Assembly (NCBI RefSeq): GCF_946478785.1
Contig: NZ_CAMLDD010000001.1
Coordinates: 124,001 to 188,000, forward strand
Source: an uncultured Flavobacterium sp.
GTDB taxonomy: Bacteria; Bacteroidota; Bacteroidia; Flavobacteriales; Flavobacteriaceae
Direction of reading: 5' to 3'
Length of the DNA stretch: 64,000 nt
Both the position numbers and the translations under genes were made by a program. Positions 35,479 through 44,311 of the stretch are shown here, in pieces. Under the pieces are notes generated by a model that was not told the DNA's origin, ran no database searches, and saw nothing but the letters and a program-made list of their open reading frames with translations. Each line of letters starts with the position of its first letter. The first letter of the stretch is position 1.

Positions 35479-37779
35479 ATGAAAAAGAAATTAATCATAC
35501 TTTTTTTAGGATGTACCGTTTTGGGTTTTGCTCAAAAGAAAAATGCTAAAAATGCTGTGAAAATCAAACCAAAAGCCGAATTTGTTGCAGAATTACTATC
35601 GAAAATGACTTTGGATGAAAAACTCGGACAACTTAATTTACCTACTTCCGGAGATATTACGACAGGTCAGGCAAACAGCTCAAATGTTGCAAAAAATATT
35701 GCAGAAGGAAAAGTTGGAGGTTTGTTCAATATAAAATCGGTACAGAAAATAAAAGAAGTACAAAAAATTGCTGTTGAAAAAAGTCGTTTAAAAATTCCAT
35801 TGCTTTTTGGTATGGATGTTATTCACGGTTACGAAACAACATTCCCAATTCCGCTAGGATTGTCTTGCACCTGGGATATGAATTTAATTGAAAGAAGTGC
35901 TCAGATCGCAGCAAAAGAAGCTAGTGCTGACGGAATTAACTGGACATTTTCTCCAATGGTTGACATTTCACGAGACCCTCGTTGGGGAAGGGTCTCTGAA
36001 GGGTCAGGAGAAGATCCGTATTTAGGAAGCCAGATTGCAAAAGCAATGGTAAACGGTTACCAGCAGAATGATCTTTCTAAAAATAATTCGATTATGGCCT
36101 GTGTAAAACATTTTGCTTTATATGGCGCTCCAGAAGGCGGACGTGATTATAACACCGTTGATATGAGTCATATCAGAATGTTTAATGATTATTTTCCACC
36201 TTACAAAGCGGCTGTTGATGCCGGAGTAGGTTCTGTAATGGCCTCTTTCAATGAAGTTGACGGAATTCCCGCAACAGGAAACAAATGGCTGATGACCGAT
36301 GTTTTACGAAAACAATGGGGTTTTAAAGGTTTTGTAGTAACCGATTTTACAGGAATTCCTGAAATGATCGAACACGGAATGGGGGATCTTCAGACAGTTT
36401 CGGCTATGTCATTAAACGCCGGTGTCGAAATGGATATGGTGGGAGAAGGATTTCTGGGGACTTTAAAAAAATCATTAGACGAGAAAAAAGTAACCATCGA
36501 AACGATAGATAATGCCGTAAAACTAATTCTGGAAGCAAAATATGATTTGGGATTATTCCATGATCCATATAAATATTGTGATGATAAAAGAGCCAAAACA
36601 GAGATTTTTACATCGGCAAGCAGAAAAGAAGCGCGTCAGATTGCCTCACAATCATTGGTTTTATTGAAAAATCAAAATCAAGTATTACCGCTTAAAAAAT
36701 CTGGAACAATTTCCGTTATCGGACCCTTGGCTGATGCCAAAGAAAACATGCCGGGAACCTGGAGTGTGGCTACGAAAATGGAAAATGCCATTTCATTATT
36801 GGCCGGAATAAAAGCAGTGGCAGGAAATTCCACGAAAGTGTTATATGCGAAAGGAAGCAACTTAGATTACGATGAAACTTTTGAAACCAACGCCACGATG
36901 TTTGGCAAAACCTTACATCGTGATCCTCGTCCTAAAGAAGAATTAATTGCTGAAGCTTTAAAAGTCGCCAATCAATCAGATGTAATCGTAGCAGCGCTTG
37001 GAGAATCTGCCGAAATGAGCGGAGAATCAAGCAGCCGTACGAATCTTGAAATTCCACAGGCTCAAAAAGATTTATTAAATGCATTATTAAAAACCGGAAA
37101 ACCAGTTGTTTTGGTATTGTTTGATGGTCGTCCTTTAGTTTTAAAAGATGAAAATGAAACTGTACCTGCTATTTTAAATGTGTGGTTCGCCGGTACAGAA
37201 GCAGGTTACGCCATAGCAGATGTTTTGTTTGGAGATGTAAACCCTTCAGGAAAACTGACAACAACTTTCCCAAGAAGTGTAGGGCAGGTGCCAATCTACT
37301 ACGCACATAAAAATACAGGAAGACCGCTTTCTAATACAGAAGGAAAATTCGAAAAATTCAGATCCAATTATATCGATGAAAGAAACGAGCCATTATTTCC
37401 ATTTGGTTTCGGACTGAGTTATACCAAATTCGAATATTCGAACCTTAAAATTTCTTCTGATAAAATGAATTTCGGTGGAAAATTAAAAGTAACTGTTGAT
37501 GTAACCAATACAGGAAATTATGACGGAAAAGAAACCGTTCAGTTATACATCAGGGATTTGGTTGGTTCGGTAACAAGACCAGTTAGAGAATTGAAAGGCT
37601 TCCAAAAGATAACCCTAAAAAAAGGAGAAAAACAAACGGTGACATTTGACATCACTGTTGATGATTTAAAATTTTATAACTCTGATTTGCAATTTGTAGC
37701 AGAGCCCGGACAGTTTGATGTTTTCGTTGGAGGAAGCTCAACTGCCGACAAGAAAGTTAGTTTTGAATTAACTAAATAG
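35479..37779 (+). CDS. bglX: GH3 beta-glucosidase (BglX-like)
   Basis: A 766-residue secreted GH3 enzyme. The ATG at 35479 (M-K-K-K-L-I-I-L-F) is preferred, since it begins the signal peptide; the upstream ATG at 35443 adds 12 polar residues. Domains in order: (beta/alpha)8 GH3 N-domain with the nucleophile Asp in F-V-V-T-D-F-T-G, GH3 C-domain, and a fibronectin-III-like domain (about 660-766). Acid/base Glu is expected in the C-domain near A-L-G-E-S-A-E-M-S-G-E. It releases glucose from short beta-gluco-oligosaccharides. In Bacteroides a GH3 from a beta-1,2-glucan locus prefers sophoro-oligosaccharides, which fits the GH144 neighbour. Confidence 0.9.
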   Translation: MKKKLIILFLGCTVLGFAQKKNAKNAVKIKPKAEFVAELLSKMTLDEKLGQLNLPTSGDITTGQANSSNVAKNIAEGKVGGLFNIKSVQKIKEVQKIAVEKSRLKIPLLFGMDVIHGYETTFPIPLGLSCTWDMNLIERSAQIAAKEASADGINWTFSPMVDISRDPRWGRVSEGSGEDPYLGSQIAKAMVNGYQQNDLSKNNSIMACVKHFALYGAPEGGRDYNTVDMSHIRMFNDYFPPYKAAVDAGVGSVMASFNEVDGIPATGNKWLMTDVLRKQWGFKGFVVTDFTGIPEMIEHGMGDLQTVSAMSLNAGVEMDMVGEGFLGTLKKSLDEKKVTIETIDNAVKLILEAKYDLGLFHDPYKYCDDKRAKTEIFTSASRKEARQIASQSLVLLKNQNQVLPLKKSGTISVIGPLADAKENMPGTWSVATKMENAISLLAGIKAVAGNSTKVLYAKGSNLDYDETFETNATMFGKTLHRDPRPKEELIAEALKVANQSDVIVAALGESAEMSGESSSRTNLEIPQAQKDLLNALLKTGKPVVLVLFDGRPLVLKDENETVPAILNVWFAGTEAGYAIADVLFGDVNPSGKLTTTFPRSVGQVPIYYAHKNTGRPLSNTEGKFEKFRSNYIDERNEPLFPFGFGLSYTKFEYSNLKISSDKMNFGGKLKVTVDVTNTGNYDGKETVQLYIRDLVGSVTRPVRELKGFQKITLKKGEKQTVTFDITVDDLKFYNSDLQFVAEPGQFDVFVGGSSTADKKVSFELTK

Positions 37780-37799
37780 TTGGTTTGTTATTAGTAATT

Positions 37800-37834
37800 G
37801 CCCTTCGTACTGGTTATACGGAGGGCTTTTTTTT
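37800..37834 (+). terminator. Terminator after the GH3 gene
   Basis: GCCCTTCGT (37800-37808) pairs with ACGGAGGGC (37818-37826) with one mismatch, followed by eight T. It closes the susC-susD-GH144-GH3 unit. Confidence 0.85.
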
Positions 37835-37932
37835 AATGACAAAGTTTTTATTTTTTGTACATAAAGTTTGTCATTCCGTAGGAATCTCTAGATTACGATT
37901 TTAGTTCTCTAAATAAAATTATAAAGATAAAA

Positions 37933-39849
37933 ATGAAAAAAACGTATTCAATTCTGCTTTTACTGTTACTGATCGGCCTTAATTTTAAGGCATCAGCACA
38001 GCATAAATATGGAAAAACTGAATGGTTTGATCCCAATAAACCCGCCACCACTTATTGTAACCCTATCAATATTGGATACAATTATACAACTGAAAATCAC
38101 AACGGAATTCCGGAATCGCGTCGTTCCAGCGCCGATCCTGTAATTATAACCTACAAAGGCGATTATTATTTATTTGCTACCAATCAGGCCGGATTTTTCT
38201 GGAGCAAAGACATGTCTGACTGGAATTTTGTATACGGAAGTTTTCAAAGAAAACCTGCAGACGACGATCAGTGCGCACCATCAGCCTGGGTTGTAAATGA
38301 TACATTATTTTATGTAGGCTCAACATGGAAAAGAGACCATCCGATCTGGAAAACCGCCGACCCAAAATCGGGACGATGGTTACGACATGTTGATACCGCT
38401 ATGCTGCCAACGTGGGATCCTGCGATTTTTCAGGATGATGATAAAAAAGTGTATATGTATTACGGTTCAAGCGGAAAATTGCCTCTGGTAGGAGTTGAGG
38501 TAGATTATAAAACCTGGCTGCCAAAAGGAAATCAGGCTGATTATGCAAAGTTGTATAAAGCAACAGAAGTCGAAGATATCCAAAAACCGTATGGTGAGAT
38601 AAAAGAAGTAGTGGGTTTAGATCCTGCTTCTCACGGCTGGGAACGTTTTGGACCTAATAATGATATGGAACCTGCGCCTTGGGGAAATTTTATCGAAGGC
38701 GCCTGGATGACCAAACATAATGGCAAATATTACATGCAATACGGCGCTCCTGCAACCGAATTTAAAGGCTATGCAAACGGAGTTCACGTGGGAGATCATC
38801 CACTTGGGCCTTTCAAATATCAAAAACACAATCCAATGTCTTATAAACCGGGCGGATTTGTAATTGGTGCCGGACACGGAAATACTTTTGCAGATAACTA
38901 TGGCAATTACTGGAACACCGGAACCTGCAAAATTTCTATAAAAGATCGTTTCGAGCGCCGTATTGATATGTTCCCTGCCGGATTCGACAAAGATGATATC
39001 ATGTATTCGAATACTTCTTACGGCGATTTTCCAATAAAACTTCCAACAGAAAAACGCAATCATGAGGAAGGAGCTTCTTCAGGATGGATGCTGCTCTCAT
39101 ATAAAAAGCCGGTTACAGTTTCTTCTTCTGAAGATTGTATGGAAGTTGAAACACACAGAATGGATAATGGTGGAAAAAAGGTCTATGAGAAATTTTGCTA
39201 TGGTCCGAATAATTTAACCGATGAAAATATTCAGACGTATTGGTCTGCCAAAACCAGTAATCCCGGTGAATGTCTGCAGCTTGATTTAGGCCGAAAAATG
39301 CAGATCAATGCTTTACAAATCAATTATGCCGATCATAAAGCAACGCAATACAACAAAGCGATGGATATTTATTATCAGTATAAAATATTCATGTCTGATG
39401 ATGCTGTAAACTGGACATTGGTTGTCGATAAATCCCAAAATGATAAAGATGTCCCTCATGATTATGTCGAATTAACAAAACAAATTGAAGCGCGTTACAT
39501 CAAAATGGAGAATATTCACAATGCTTCGGGGTTATTTGCCGTTTCAGATTTTAGGGTTTTCGGAAATGGATTAGCTGTAAAACCAAAAGCTGTTTCCGGC
39601 TTTAAAGTAAACAGAAATGCCAACGATTCCCGTAACGCCATGATCCTTTGGAAAAAACAGCCTGACACAACTGGCTATACTATTTATTACGGAATTGCCC
39701 CTGATAAATTATACAACTCCATAATGGTTTATGACGAAAGCTCCTATGATTTCAGGGGGTTGGATAAAGGAACAAAGTATTATTTTACCATAGAAGCTTT
39801 TAATGAAAATGGCATTAGCAACAAAAATAAAATTATCGAAGTAAAATAA
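37933..39849 (+). CDS. Secreted GH43-like five-blade propeller with F5/8 and Fn3 domains
   Basis: A 638-residue secreted protein with signal peptide (residues 1-22). Residues about 60-380 resemble a GH43-type five-bladed propeller: S-A-D-P-V-I-I-T-Y near 65 supplies the first Asp, W-D-P-A-I-F near 160 the second, and I-E-G-A-W-M-T near 255 the acidic Glu. Residues about 400-545 form an F5/8-type C (discoidin-like) carbohydrate-binding domain, and 550-635 an Fn3 domain. The real substrate is not clear; GH43 enzymes act on arabinan or xylan and related linkages, so it may remove side groups. It follows the PUL terminator and may have its own promoter. Confidence 0.78.
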   Translation: MKKTYSILLLLLLIGLNFKASAQHKYGKTEWFDPNKPATTYCNPINIGYNYTTENHNGIPESRRSSADPVIITYKGDYYLFATNQAGFFWSKDMSDWNFVYGSFQRKPADDDQCAPSAWVVNDTLFYVGSTWKRDHPIWKTADPKSGRWLRHVDTAMLPTWDPAIFQDDDKKVYMYYGSSGKLPLVGVEVDYKTWLPKGNQADYAKLYKATEVEDIQKPYGEIKEVVGLDPASHGWERFGPNNDMEPAPWGNFIEGAWMTKHNGKYYMQYGAPATEFKGYANGVHVGDHPLGPFKYQKHNPMSYKPGGFVIGAGHGNTFADNYGNYWNTGTCKISIKDRFERRIDMFPAGFDKDDIMYSNTSYGDFPIKLPTEKRNHEEGASSGWMLLSYKKPVTVSSSEDCMEVETHRMDNGGKKVYEKFCYGPNNLTDENIQTYWSAKTSNPGECLQLDLGRKMQINALQINYADHKATQYNKAMDIYYQYKIFMSDDAVNWTLVVDKSQNDKDVPHDYVELTKQIEARYIKMENIHNASGLFAVSDFRVFGNGLAVKPKAVSGFKVNRNANDSRNAMILWKKQPDTTGYTIYYGIAPDKLYNSIMVYDESSYDFRGLDKGTKYYFTIEAFNENGISNKNKIIEVK

Positions 39850-40179
39850 TTATTTATAGCATGAACTTGACTATTGATTTTTGAAGCAGAATGATTAGGT
39901 TTTTCAGTAAGCATCGTCCCGCTTTCCGTTGCAATCTTTTATGCCGAACCCCGGCATAAAAGGATTTCCACTGCAATCGGGGCTAAGAGATAATATTTTG
40001 TTTTTTCAGGAACATTCAAAAAATAATTATCAAGAGCTAACCATAACTAACGGTTTGAACCGGCTGAGATAACAATGATTTTCCTTTTTGTAGAAAAAGG
40101 TATATAAAAAATAGCAAGAGTTATAAAGAATTTTGTTCTTTTGTAAAACCAAAAAAGAACCCCAAATACTTTATAACCA
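39850..40179. other. 330-bp intergenic region with REP-like palindrome
   Basis: No gene is seen. The region contains the perfect inverted repeat TTTTATGCCG (39937-39946) and CGGCATAAAA (39952-39961). GC-rich flanks (CCGCTTTCCG on the left, CACTGCAATCGG on the right) resemble a dispersed element that I believe is common in Flavobacterium intergenic DNA. The last 100 bp before 40180 are AT-rich and would hold the promoter of the peptidase gene. Confidence 0.5.
39937..39961. repeat. REP-like perfect palindrome
   Basis: Two 10-base arms, TTTTATGCCG and CGGCATAAAA, enclose the loop AACCC. It could also serve as a terminator for the GH43-like gene, since the right arm ends in an A run on the plus strand (T run on the minus strand). 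Confidence 0.55.
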
Positions 40180-41568
40180 ATGAAAAAAACGATTTTTTTA
40201 GCTGCTTTAGTTTTAAACGGATTGACTTCATTTGCACAATCAATTGAGGAGAAAAACATTAAACTGTTTTACAAAAAAGCTTTAACCGATTCCAAATGTT
40301 ATACCTGGCTGGAATACTTGTCTAACGATATAGGAGCCCGTTTATCAGGATCTCAAAATGCCCAGCTGGCCATTAACTATACAAAAGCGCAATTAGAAAG
40401 TTTAGGATTGGATAAAGTGTATCTGCAGGAAGTTATGGTACCACATTGGGTACGTGGCGAAAAAGAAACCGCTTTTATCTTAGACGGAAAAGTAAAAACC
40501 GTAGTCCCAATTTGTGCTTTGGGAGGTTCTGTAGCAACACCAAAAACCGGACTTACAGCCGAAGTGATAGAGGTTCAGGGTATTGAAGAATTAAAAACGT
40601 TGGGAGATAAAGCAAAAGGAAAAATTGTGTTTTTTAACAGACCAATGAACCCTGAAAACATTGAAACCTTTATATCATACGGAGCTTGTGTTGACCAAAG
40701 ATTTGCCGGAGCACAAGAAGCTGCTAAATTGGGAGCTATAGGAACAATTGTTCGTTCTATGAATTTGCGTTTAGATGATTTTCCACATACAGGAGCCCAG
40801 AGTTATGGTGATTTGCCAAAAGAACAATATATTCCAACAGCAGCAATCAGCACCAACGGAGCCGAATTATTAAGTGCTACTTTAAAAAGCAATCCTGCGT
40901 TGAAATTTTATTTCAAACAATCATGCGAGACATTACCGGATGCATTGTCGTATAACGTAATAGGAGAATTGACCGGAACAGTAACGCCGGAAAATATTAT
41001 GGTTGTAGGAGGACATTTGGATTCCTGGGATCTGGCAGATGGCTCTCACGATGACGGTGCCGGAGTAGTACAAAGTATGGAAGTGGTTCGAATTCTTAAA
41101 AATTTCAATTACAAACCTAAAAATACAATTCGTGTTGTTTTATTCATGAACGAAGAGAATGGCGGAAGAGGCGGTGCTAAATACGAAGAAGTTTCGAAGC
41201 AAAAGAATGAAAACCATATTTTTGCTTTAGAAAGCGATTCTGGTGGATTTACACCAAGAGGATTTTCAATTGAGGCAGACGATGCTAATTTGAAGAAAAT
41301 CCAAGGATTCAAAGACTTTTTCGAACCTTATTTAGTGCATAGTTTTACAATAGGCCACGCAGGAGCAGATATCAGTCACTTAACCTCTAAAACAATAGTG
41401 AAGGCAGGATTAAAACCAGATTCACAACGTTATTTTGATTACCACCATGCTGCAAATGATAAATTTGATGCCATAAACAAAAGAGAATTGGAACTTGGAG
41501 CTGCTACTATGACGACCTTGGTTTATTTATTGGACCAGACTGGAATTGTACTTCCAACAACTAATTAA
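40180..41568 (+). CDS. M28-family secreted metallopeptidase
   Basis: A 462-residue zinc peptidase with a cleavable signal peptide (residues 1-20). The zinc and catalytic residues of M28 are present: G-G-H-L-D-S-W-D (H279, D281), D-D-G-A-G-V (D291/D292), N-E-E-N-G-G-R-G (E325/E326), E-S-D-S-G-G, and a final H-H-A-A-N-D. A PA-type insert lies at about 115-235. It would act as an aminopeptidase or carboxypeptidase Q-like dipeptidase in the periplasm or outside the cell. It is close to a TTG-start secreted protein (gap 8 bp) and may be co-transcribed with it. Confidence 0.9.
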   Translation: MKKTIFLAALVLNGLTSFAQSIEEKNIKLFYKKALTDSKCYTWLEYLSNDIGARLSGSQNAQLAINYTKAQLESLGLDKVYLQEVMVPHWVRGEKETAFILDGKVKTVVPICALGGSVATPKTGLTAEVIEVQGIEELKTLGDKAKGKIVFFNRPMNPENIETFISYGACVDQRFAGAQEAAKLGAIGTIVRSMNLRLDDFPHTGAQSYGDLPKEQYIPTAAISTNGAELLSATLKSNPALKFYFKQSCETLPDALSYNVIGELTGTVTPENIMVVGGHLDSWDLADGSHDDGAGVVQSMEVVRILKNFNYKPKNTIRVVLFMNEENGGRGGAKYEEVSKQKNENHIFALESDSGGFTPRGFSIEADDANLKKIQGFKDFFEPYLVHSFTIGHAGADISHLTSKTIVKAGLKPDSQRYFDYHHAANDKFDAINKRELELGAATMTTLVYLLDQTGIVLPTTN

Positions 41569-41576
41569 GATTTATT

Positions 41577-42101
41577 TTGAAGTTCTTTTTAAATTTTGTT
41601 GCTATTTTATCTGTAACAATAGGATTTACACAGCAAAAATCAGAAAACGTACCCGAAAAGTTATACATAAGTGAAAAAAAGTATTCAATACTATTTCCTT
41701 ATAATTGGTATCTTCAAAAATCGGATTCTCTAGACAAGAAATTTATGCTTCTAAGTCAAAAAAGTTCTGCTAACGATAATTTCATCGAAAATATAAGTTT
41801 ATTGATTTCTGATTTAGGATATTCGAAGGTTAAGTCAAAAACGGTGAAAAAAATAATAGATAAAAAATTCGGAGTGAGTAGTGAAATTATCTCTAATCGG
41901 AATGTCATAAAAAATGGTTTGAAAGGACAGGAAATTGTTTACAAACAGTTAATGAGCAATGGAGCTATTGCAACTATTCTCCAATATTATTTTATTAAAG
42001 GAAGATATTTGTATATTCTTAGCTTTTGTAGTAAAAGTGATGAATACCTGTTTTATATGCCAGTTTTTCAAAGTTTTTATGAAAATTTTGATATCAGGTA
42101 A
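41577..42101 (+). CDS. Small secreted protein of unknown function
   Basis: A 174-residue protein with a signal-peptide-like N-terminus (M-K-F-F-L-N-F-V-A-I-L-S-V-T-I-G-F-T). The start codon is TTG at 41577, 8 bp after the peptidase stop; no in-frame ATG would retain the signal. The mature part begins with a K-Y-S-I-L-F-P-Y-N-W segment that recalls PsbP/DUF1795-type small secreted proteins, but I cannot assign the family. A perfect bidirectional terminator follows. Confidence 0.65.
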   Translation: MKFFLNFVAILSVTIGFTQQKSENVPEKLYISEKKYSILFPYNWYLQKSDSLDKKFMLLSQKSSANDNFIENISLLISDLGYSKVKSKTVKKIIDKKFGVSSEIISNRNVIKNGLKGQEIVYKQLMSNGAIATILQYYFIKGRYLYILSFCSKSDEYLFYMPVFQSFYENFDIR

Positions 42102-42107
42102 AACCTT

Positions 42108-42154
42108 AAATTATAAAAAAGCAGTAATAATTAATTACTGCTTTTTTATAATTT
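42108..42154. terminator. Perfect 21-bp inverted repeat, bidirectional terminator
   Basis: Positions 42108-42128 and 42134-42154 are exact reverse complements around the loop AATTA. The A-run on the left and T-run on the right suit transcripts from both sides: the plus-strand gene ending at 42101 and the minus-strand gene ending at 42172. Confidence 0.9.
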
Positions 42155-42171
42155 AAAGCGAAATTTCGTGT

Positions 42172-42480
42172 TTAATTGTGTTTCATCACAATTAAATAAT
42201 ATAAAACAGAAACAGGAATATTACTCAGCAAAAGCAGAATTTTAACGGCTATATCTTTTCTCTTATCATATAGTTTTATAAAATTATCTATCAAATGAAA
42301 TAGCATAATAACGTTTGCAAGCAAGGTCGAAACAACAAAAGGTGAAGCGAAAACCAAAACGTTCGAACTCTCGTTTGAAAACATATAAACTGCAAATAAG
42401 ACAGTACTAATTATAAAAGTTCCAATTACTACTTCAATGGATTGAGTTTCCTCAAAAAGTTTTTTATCGATTGTTTTCAT
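42172..42480 (-). CDS. Small membrane protein with three helices
   Basis: A 102-residue protein with hydrophobic segments at about 16-34, 41-62 and 78-98. No family is recognised. The gene starts 3 bp after the Coq4-like stop and is surely co-transcribed with it, and it ends in the 21-bp bidirectional terminator. It could be a membrane partner of the Coq4-like protein, which is a guess from the spacing alone. Confidence 0.7.
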   Translation of the reverse strand: MKTIDKKLFEETQSIEVVIGTFIISTVLFAVYMFSNESSNVLVFASPFVVSTLLANVIMLFHLIDNFIKLYDKRKDIAVKILLLLSNIPVSVLYYLIVMKHN

Positions 42481-42483
42481 AAG

Positions 42484-42936
42484 TTAAATATTAAAAATGT
42501 TTTGAATAACGTTGATGGGAACTAAAAGCATATTTGAAAAATTCAGATAATAAAAAGGATGTGCTTTTTTGCCTCTTTTGTATTGTTCGATAAAATATCG
42601 AATTTGTTTAGGGTAGAAAGGAGTACCAGAAAAAATGACTAAAAACAGATACAAACTTCTCTTTCCGTTTCCTAAAAGATAATACTGCATTCCGATTTCA
42701 TCTACCACAGAAATACCAGTATTGGTCAAAACATGAATAATGTCATGATCTTCTAATTTGGGCTGCATATCAAAATGATGTTTTGAAAGAAAGTTTCCTA
42801 AGCCTTTCCCTAAAGTACCTTCTGGATAATTCAGAAGTGTTGCCTTATCAACTTCCCAGGGTTTATTTCTTTTAAAATATTTTTGATAAGGCTTTTTTGT
42901 GTATTCGTACATCTTTTCAATAATATGATCTTTCAT
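42484..42936 (-). CDS. Coq4-family protein
   Basis: A 150-residue protein with an exact Coq4 signature: H64-D65-x-x-H68 followed by eleven residues and E80 (H-D-I-I-H...V-V-D-E), the zinc-binding motif of Coq4. The following G-M-Q-Y-Y-L-L-G-N-G-K-R-S segment is also family-typical. Eukaryotic Coq4 works in ubiquinone synthesis; Bacteroidota use menaquinone, so the role here must differ. The gene leads a two-gene unit with a small membrane protein. Two CTTTGAATTKCAAAG palindromes lie upstream and may control it. Confidence 0.85.
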   Translation of the reverse strand: MKDHIIEKMYEYTKKPYQKYFKRNKPWEVDKATLLNYPEGTLGKGLGNFLSKHHFDMQPKLEDHDIIHVLTNTGISVVDEIGMQYYLLGNGKRSLYLFLVIFSGTPFYPKQIRYFIEQYKRGKKAHPFYYLNFSNMLLVPINVIQNIFNI

Positions 42937-42961
42937 TGTGTTTCTTAAGTTTTAAAAAGTT

Positions 42962-42976
42962 CTTTGAATTTCAAAG
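42962..42976. promoter_or_regulatory. Operator-like palindrome, copy 1
   Basis: CTTTGAATTTCAAAG, a perfect palindrome (arms CTTTGAA/TTCAAAG around T), lies about 25 bp upstream of the Coq4-like start. A second copy with one base changed occurs at 43058. Confidence 0.55.
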
Positions 42977-43057
42977 TTTTTAAATAAAAAAAAGTAATTT
43001 TTGAATTACAAGCGAAAGTGTGTTTTACATTCCATTTTGTTTTATTTACTTAAAGTA

Positions 43058-43072
43058 CTTTGAATTGCAAAG
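43058..43072. promoter_or_regulatory. Operator-like palindrome, copy 2
   Basis: CTTTGAATTGCAAAG differs from copy 1 by one base; with flanking TA it extends to TACTTTG/CAAAGTA (43056-43074). Two copies 96 bp apart in the divergent space between the Coq4-like gene and tlpA suggest a specific repressor, possibly TetR-like, coded outside the window. Confidence 0.5.
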
Positions 43073-43164
43073 TAAATTATAAAATAAATAGCTGCCAAAT
43101 AAAATTGCAGTTATTTTTAATAGAATAATGCTTCACTTTTATTTAAAAAATTAAGTGTTGTTAT

Positions 43165-43172
43165 TATATTTG
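43165..43172 (+). promoter_or_regulatory. Bacteroidota -7 element TATATTTG before the tlpA-like gene
   Basis: TATATTTG matches the TAnnTTTG -7 consensus of Bacteroidota sigma-A promoters and lies 45 bp before the start codon. No clear -33 TTG box at the ideal distance is seen. Confidence 0.4.
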
Positions 43173-43216
43173 TCTGAATTATAAATCAGGATTAATACCT
43201 AAATTGATTATTAAGT

Positions 43217-43705
43217 ATGAAGAAATTATTTGTTGCAGTATTGCTGTTTTTTTCTGTGATTGCTGTTAAGGCGCAGGTTGTAGGTTTAGAAGTTGGAGAT
43301 ATAGCTCCTGAAATTGACCTTCCGGATACAACAGGGAACAATGTAGCACTTTCATCTTTAAGGGGAGATATTGTATTGGTTGACTTTTGGGCTTCATGGT
43401 GCGGTCCTTGTATCAAAGAACAGCCCGAATTATTAAAGTTATACAACACATATCCGGATAAATTCCAGGTTTATGGTGTTTCATTGGATACAAAAAAACC
43501 GCTTTGGACTGGAGTTATTACAAAACTGAAACTTCCATGGACACAGGTTAGTGATTTAAAATACTGGAGCTCCCCGGCAGCAAAAGACTATATGGTACAA
43601 GCTCTGCCATTCAATGTTTTACTCGATAAAAACGGAATCATTCTCGCAAAAAATATTCATGGAAATAAGTTAAATGAGTTGGTAAATGAGTTGTTGACGA
43701 AATAA
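43217..43705 (+). CDS. TlpA-like thioredoxin-fold protein
   Basis: A 162-residue periplasmic protein with signal peptide (residues 1-19) and a redoxin/AhpC-TSA-like fold. The active-site W-C-G-P-C occurs in D-F-W-A-S-W-C-G-P-C-I-K-E at about residue 56-68, followed by the expected Val-Ser-Leu-Asp strand and a cis-Pro region (A-L-P-F-N-V). Such proteins reduce disulphides in the envelope, for example for cytochrome maturation, but no cytochrome genes are adjacent. It is monocistronic with a good -7 element upstream. Confidence 0.92.
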   Translation: MKKLFVAVLLFFSVIAVKAQVVGLEVGDIAPEIDLPDTTGNNVALSSLRGDIVLVDFWASWCGPCIKEQPELLKLYNTYPDKFQVYGVSLDTKKPLWTGVITKLKLPWTQVSDLKYWSSPAAKDYMVQALPFNVLLDKNGIILAKNIHGNKLNELVNELLTK

Positions 43706-43831
43706 TTAGTTTTAAATAAGCTTTTTTATCACTAAATTATCATACAAAGTTTTATTTGATATCCAAAAAAATATAGTGCTGTGAGATTATATCAGGACAG
43801 TGTATAATGAATATGAGACTAAATTTTGTCG

Positions 43832-43839
43832 TATATTTG
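43832..43839 (+). promoter_or_regulatory. Bacteroidota -7 element TATATTTG before the toxin-antitoxin-like pair
   Basis: TATATTTG (TAnnTTTG consensus) lies 23 bp before the ATG at 43862, a short leader as expected for a tightly regulated pair. Confidence 0.4.
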
Positions 43840-43861
43840 TGAAAATTTTTATTTTTTAATT

Positions 43862-44311
43862 ATGCTACTTACATTAGACATATACCAAATGGCTGAGCCC
43901 ATAGTAAAAGAAACCAAACATTCTGGTTTCTTATTAGGTCTTTTGTTTTTTGTAAAAAGAAGATTTGTAAAAAAAATAAATAATAAGCTTGATGCTTTTA
44001 TACTAACTTTAGAAGGTTCCTTTCATCATGTTGATGAGTTAGATACTCCAAAAGCTGAAAAATTATTAATTGACACAAAAAAAATAATTGACGATTTATA
44101 TTTAATTAATGAAAGATTAAAAAAGATATATTATTTTGGAGATAACAATATAAGTGAAAAATTTCAATATTTATTCCGTACGCTATATAAATTTGAAAGT
44201 ACTCTTCATAAAATAACCTACAAGGATACTCCTGTATCCAAAACTCCCGATGAAATTTTAAGTGGTATTTCAAAGCTTAATATACAAACTCTATCAAAGT
44301 ATGCATCTTAA
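43862..44311 (+). CDS. Unknown partner of a PemK/MazF-like protein
   Basis: A 149-residue, basic, helical protein. The ATG at 43862 is preferred, as the upstream extension to 43826 would run through the promoter-like TATATTTG. Residues about 20-35 are hydrophobic (L-L-G-L-L-F-F-V) but short for a membrane helix; the rest is charged helix (K-A-E-K-L-L-I-D-T-K-K-I-I-D). It is no known antitoxin family. Its stop overlaps the next start by one base (TAATG), so it is coupled to the PemK-like gene and takes the antitoxin position. Confidence 0.7.
   Translation: MLLTLDIYQMAEPIVKETKHSGFLLGLLFFVKRRFVKKINNKLDAFILTLEGSFHHVDELDTPKAEKLLIDTKKIIDDLYLINERLKKIYYFGDNNISEKFQYLFRTLYKFESTLHKITYKDTPVSKTPDEILSGISKLNIQTLSKYAS

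Noticed and set aside
37855..37930. GTCATTCCGTAGGAATC element as a regulatory site
   Set aside because: Short and single in this window; it may be a dispersed repeat, but nothing here supports a function.
38617..39063. 148-residue minus-strand frame inside the GH43-like gene
   Set aside because: Antisense shadow of a well-supported enzyme gene; composition follows the reverse of conserved codons.
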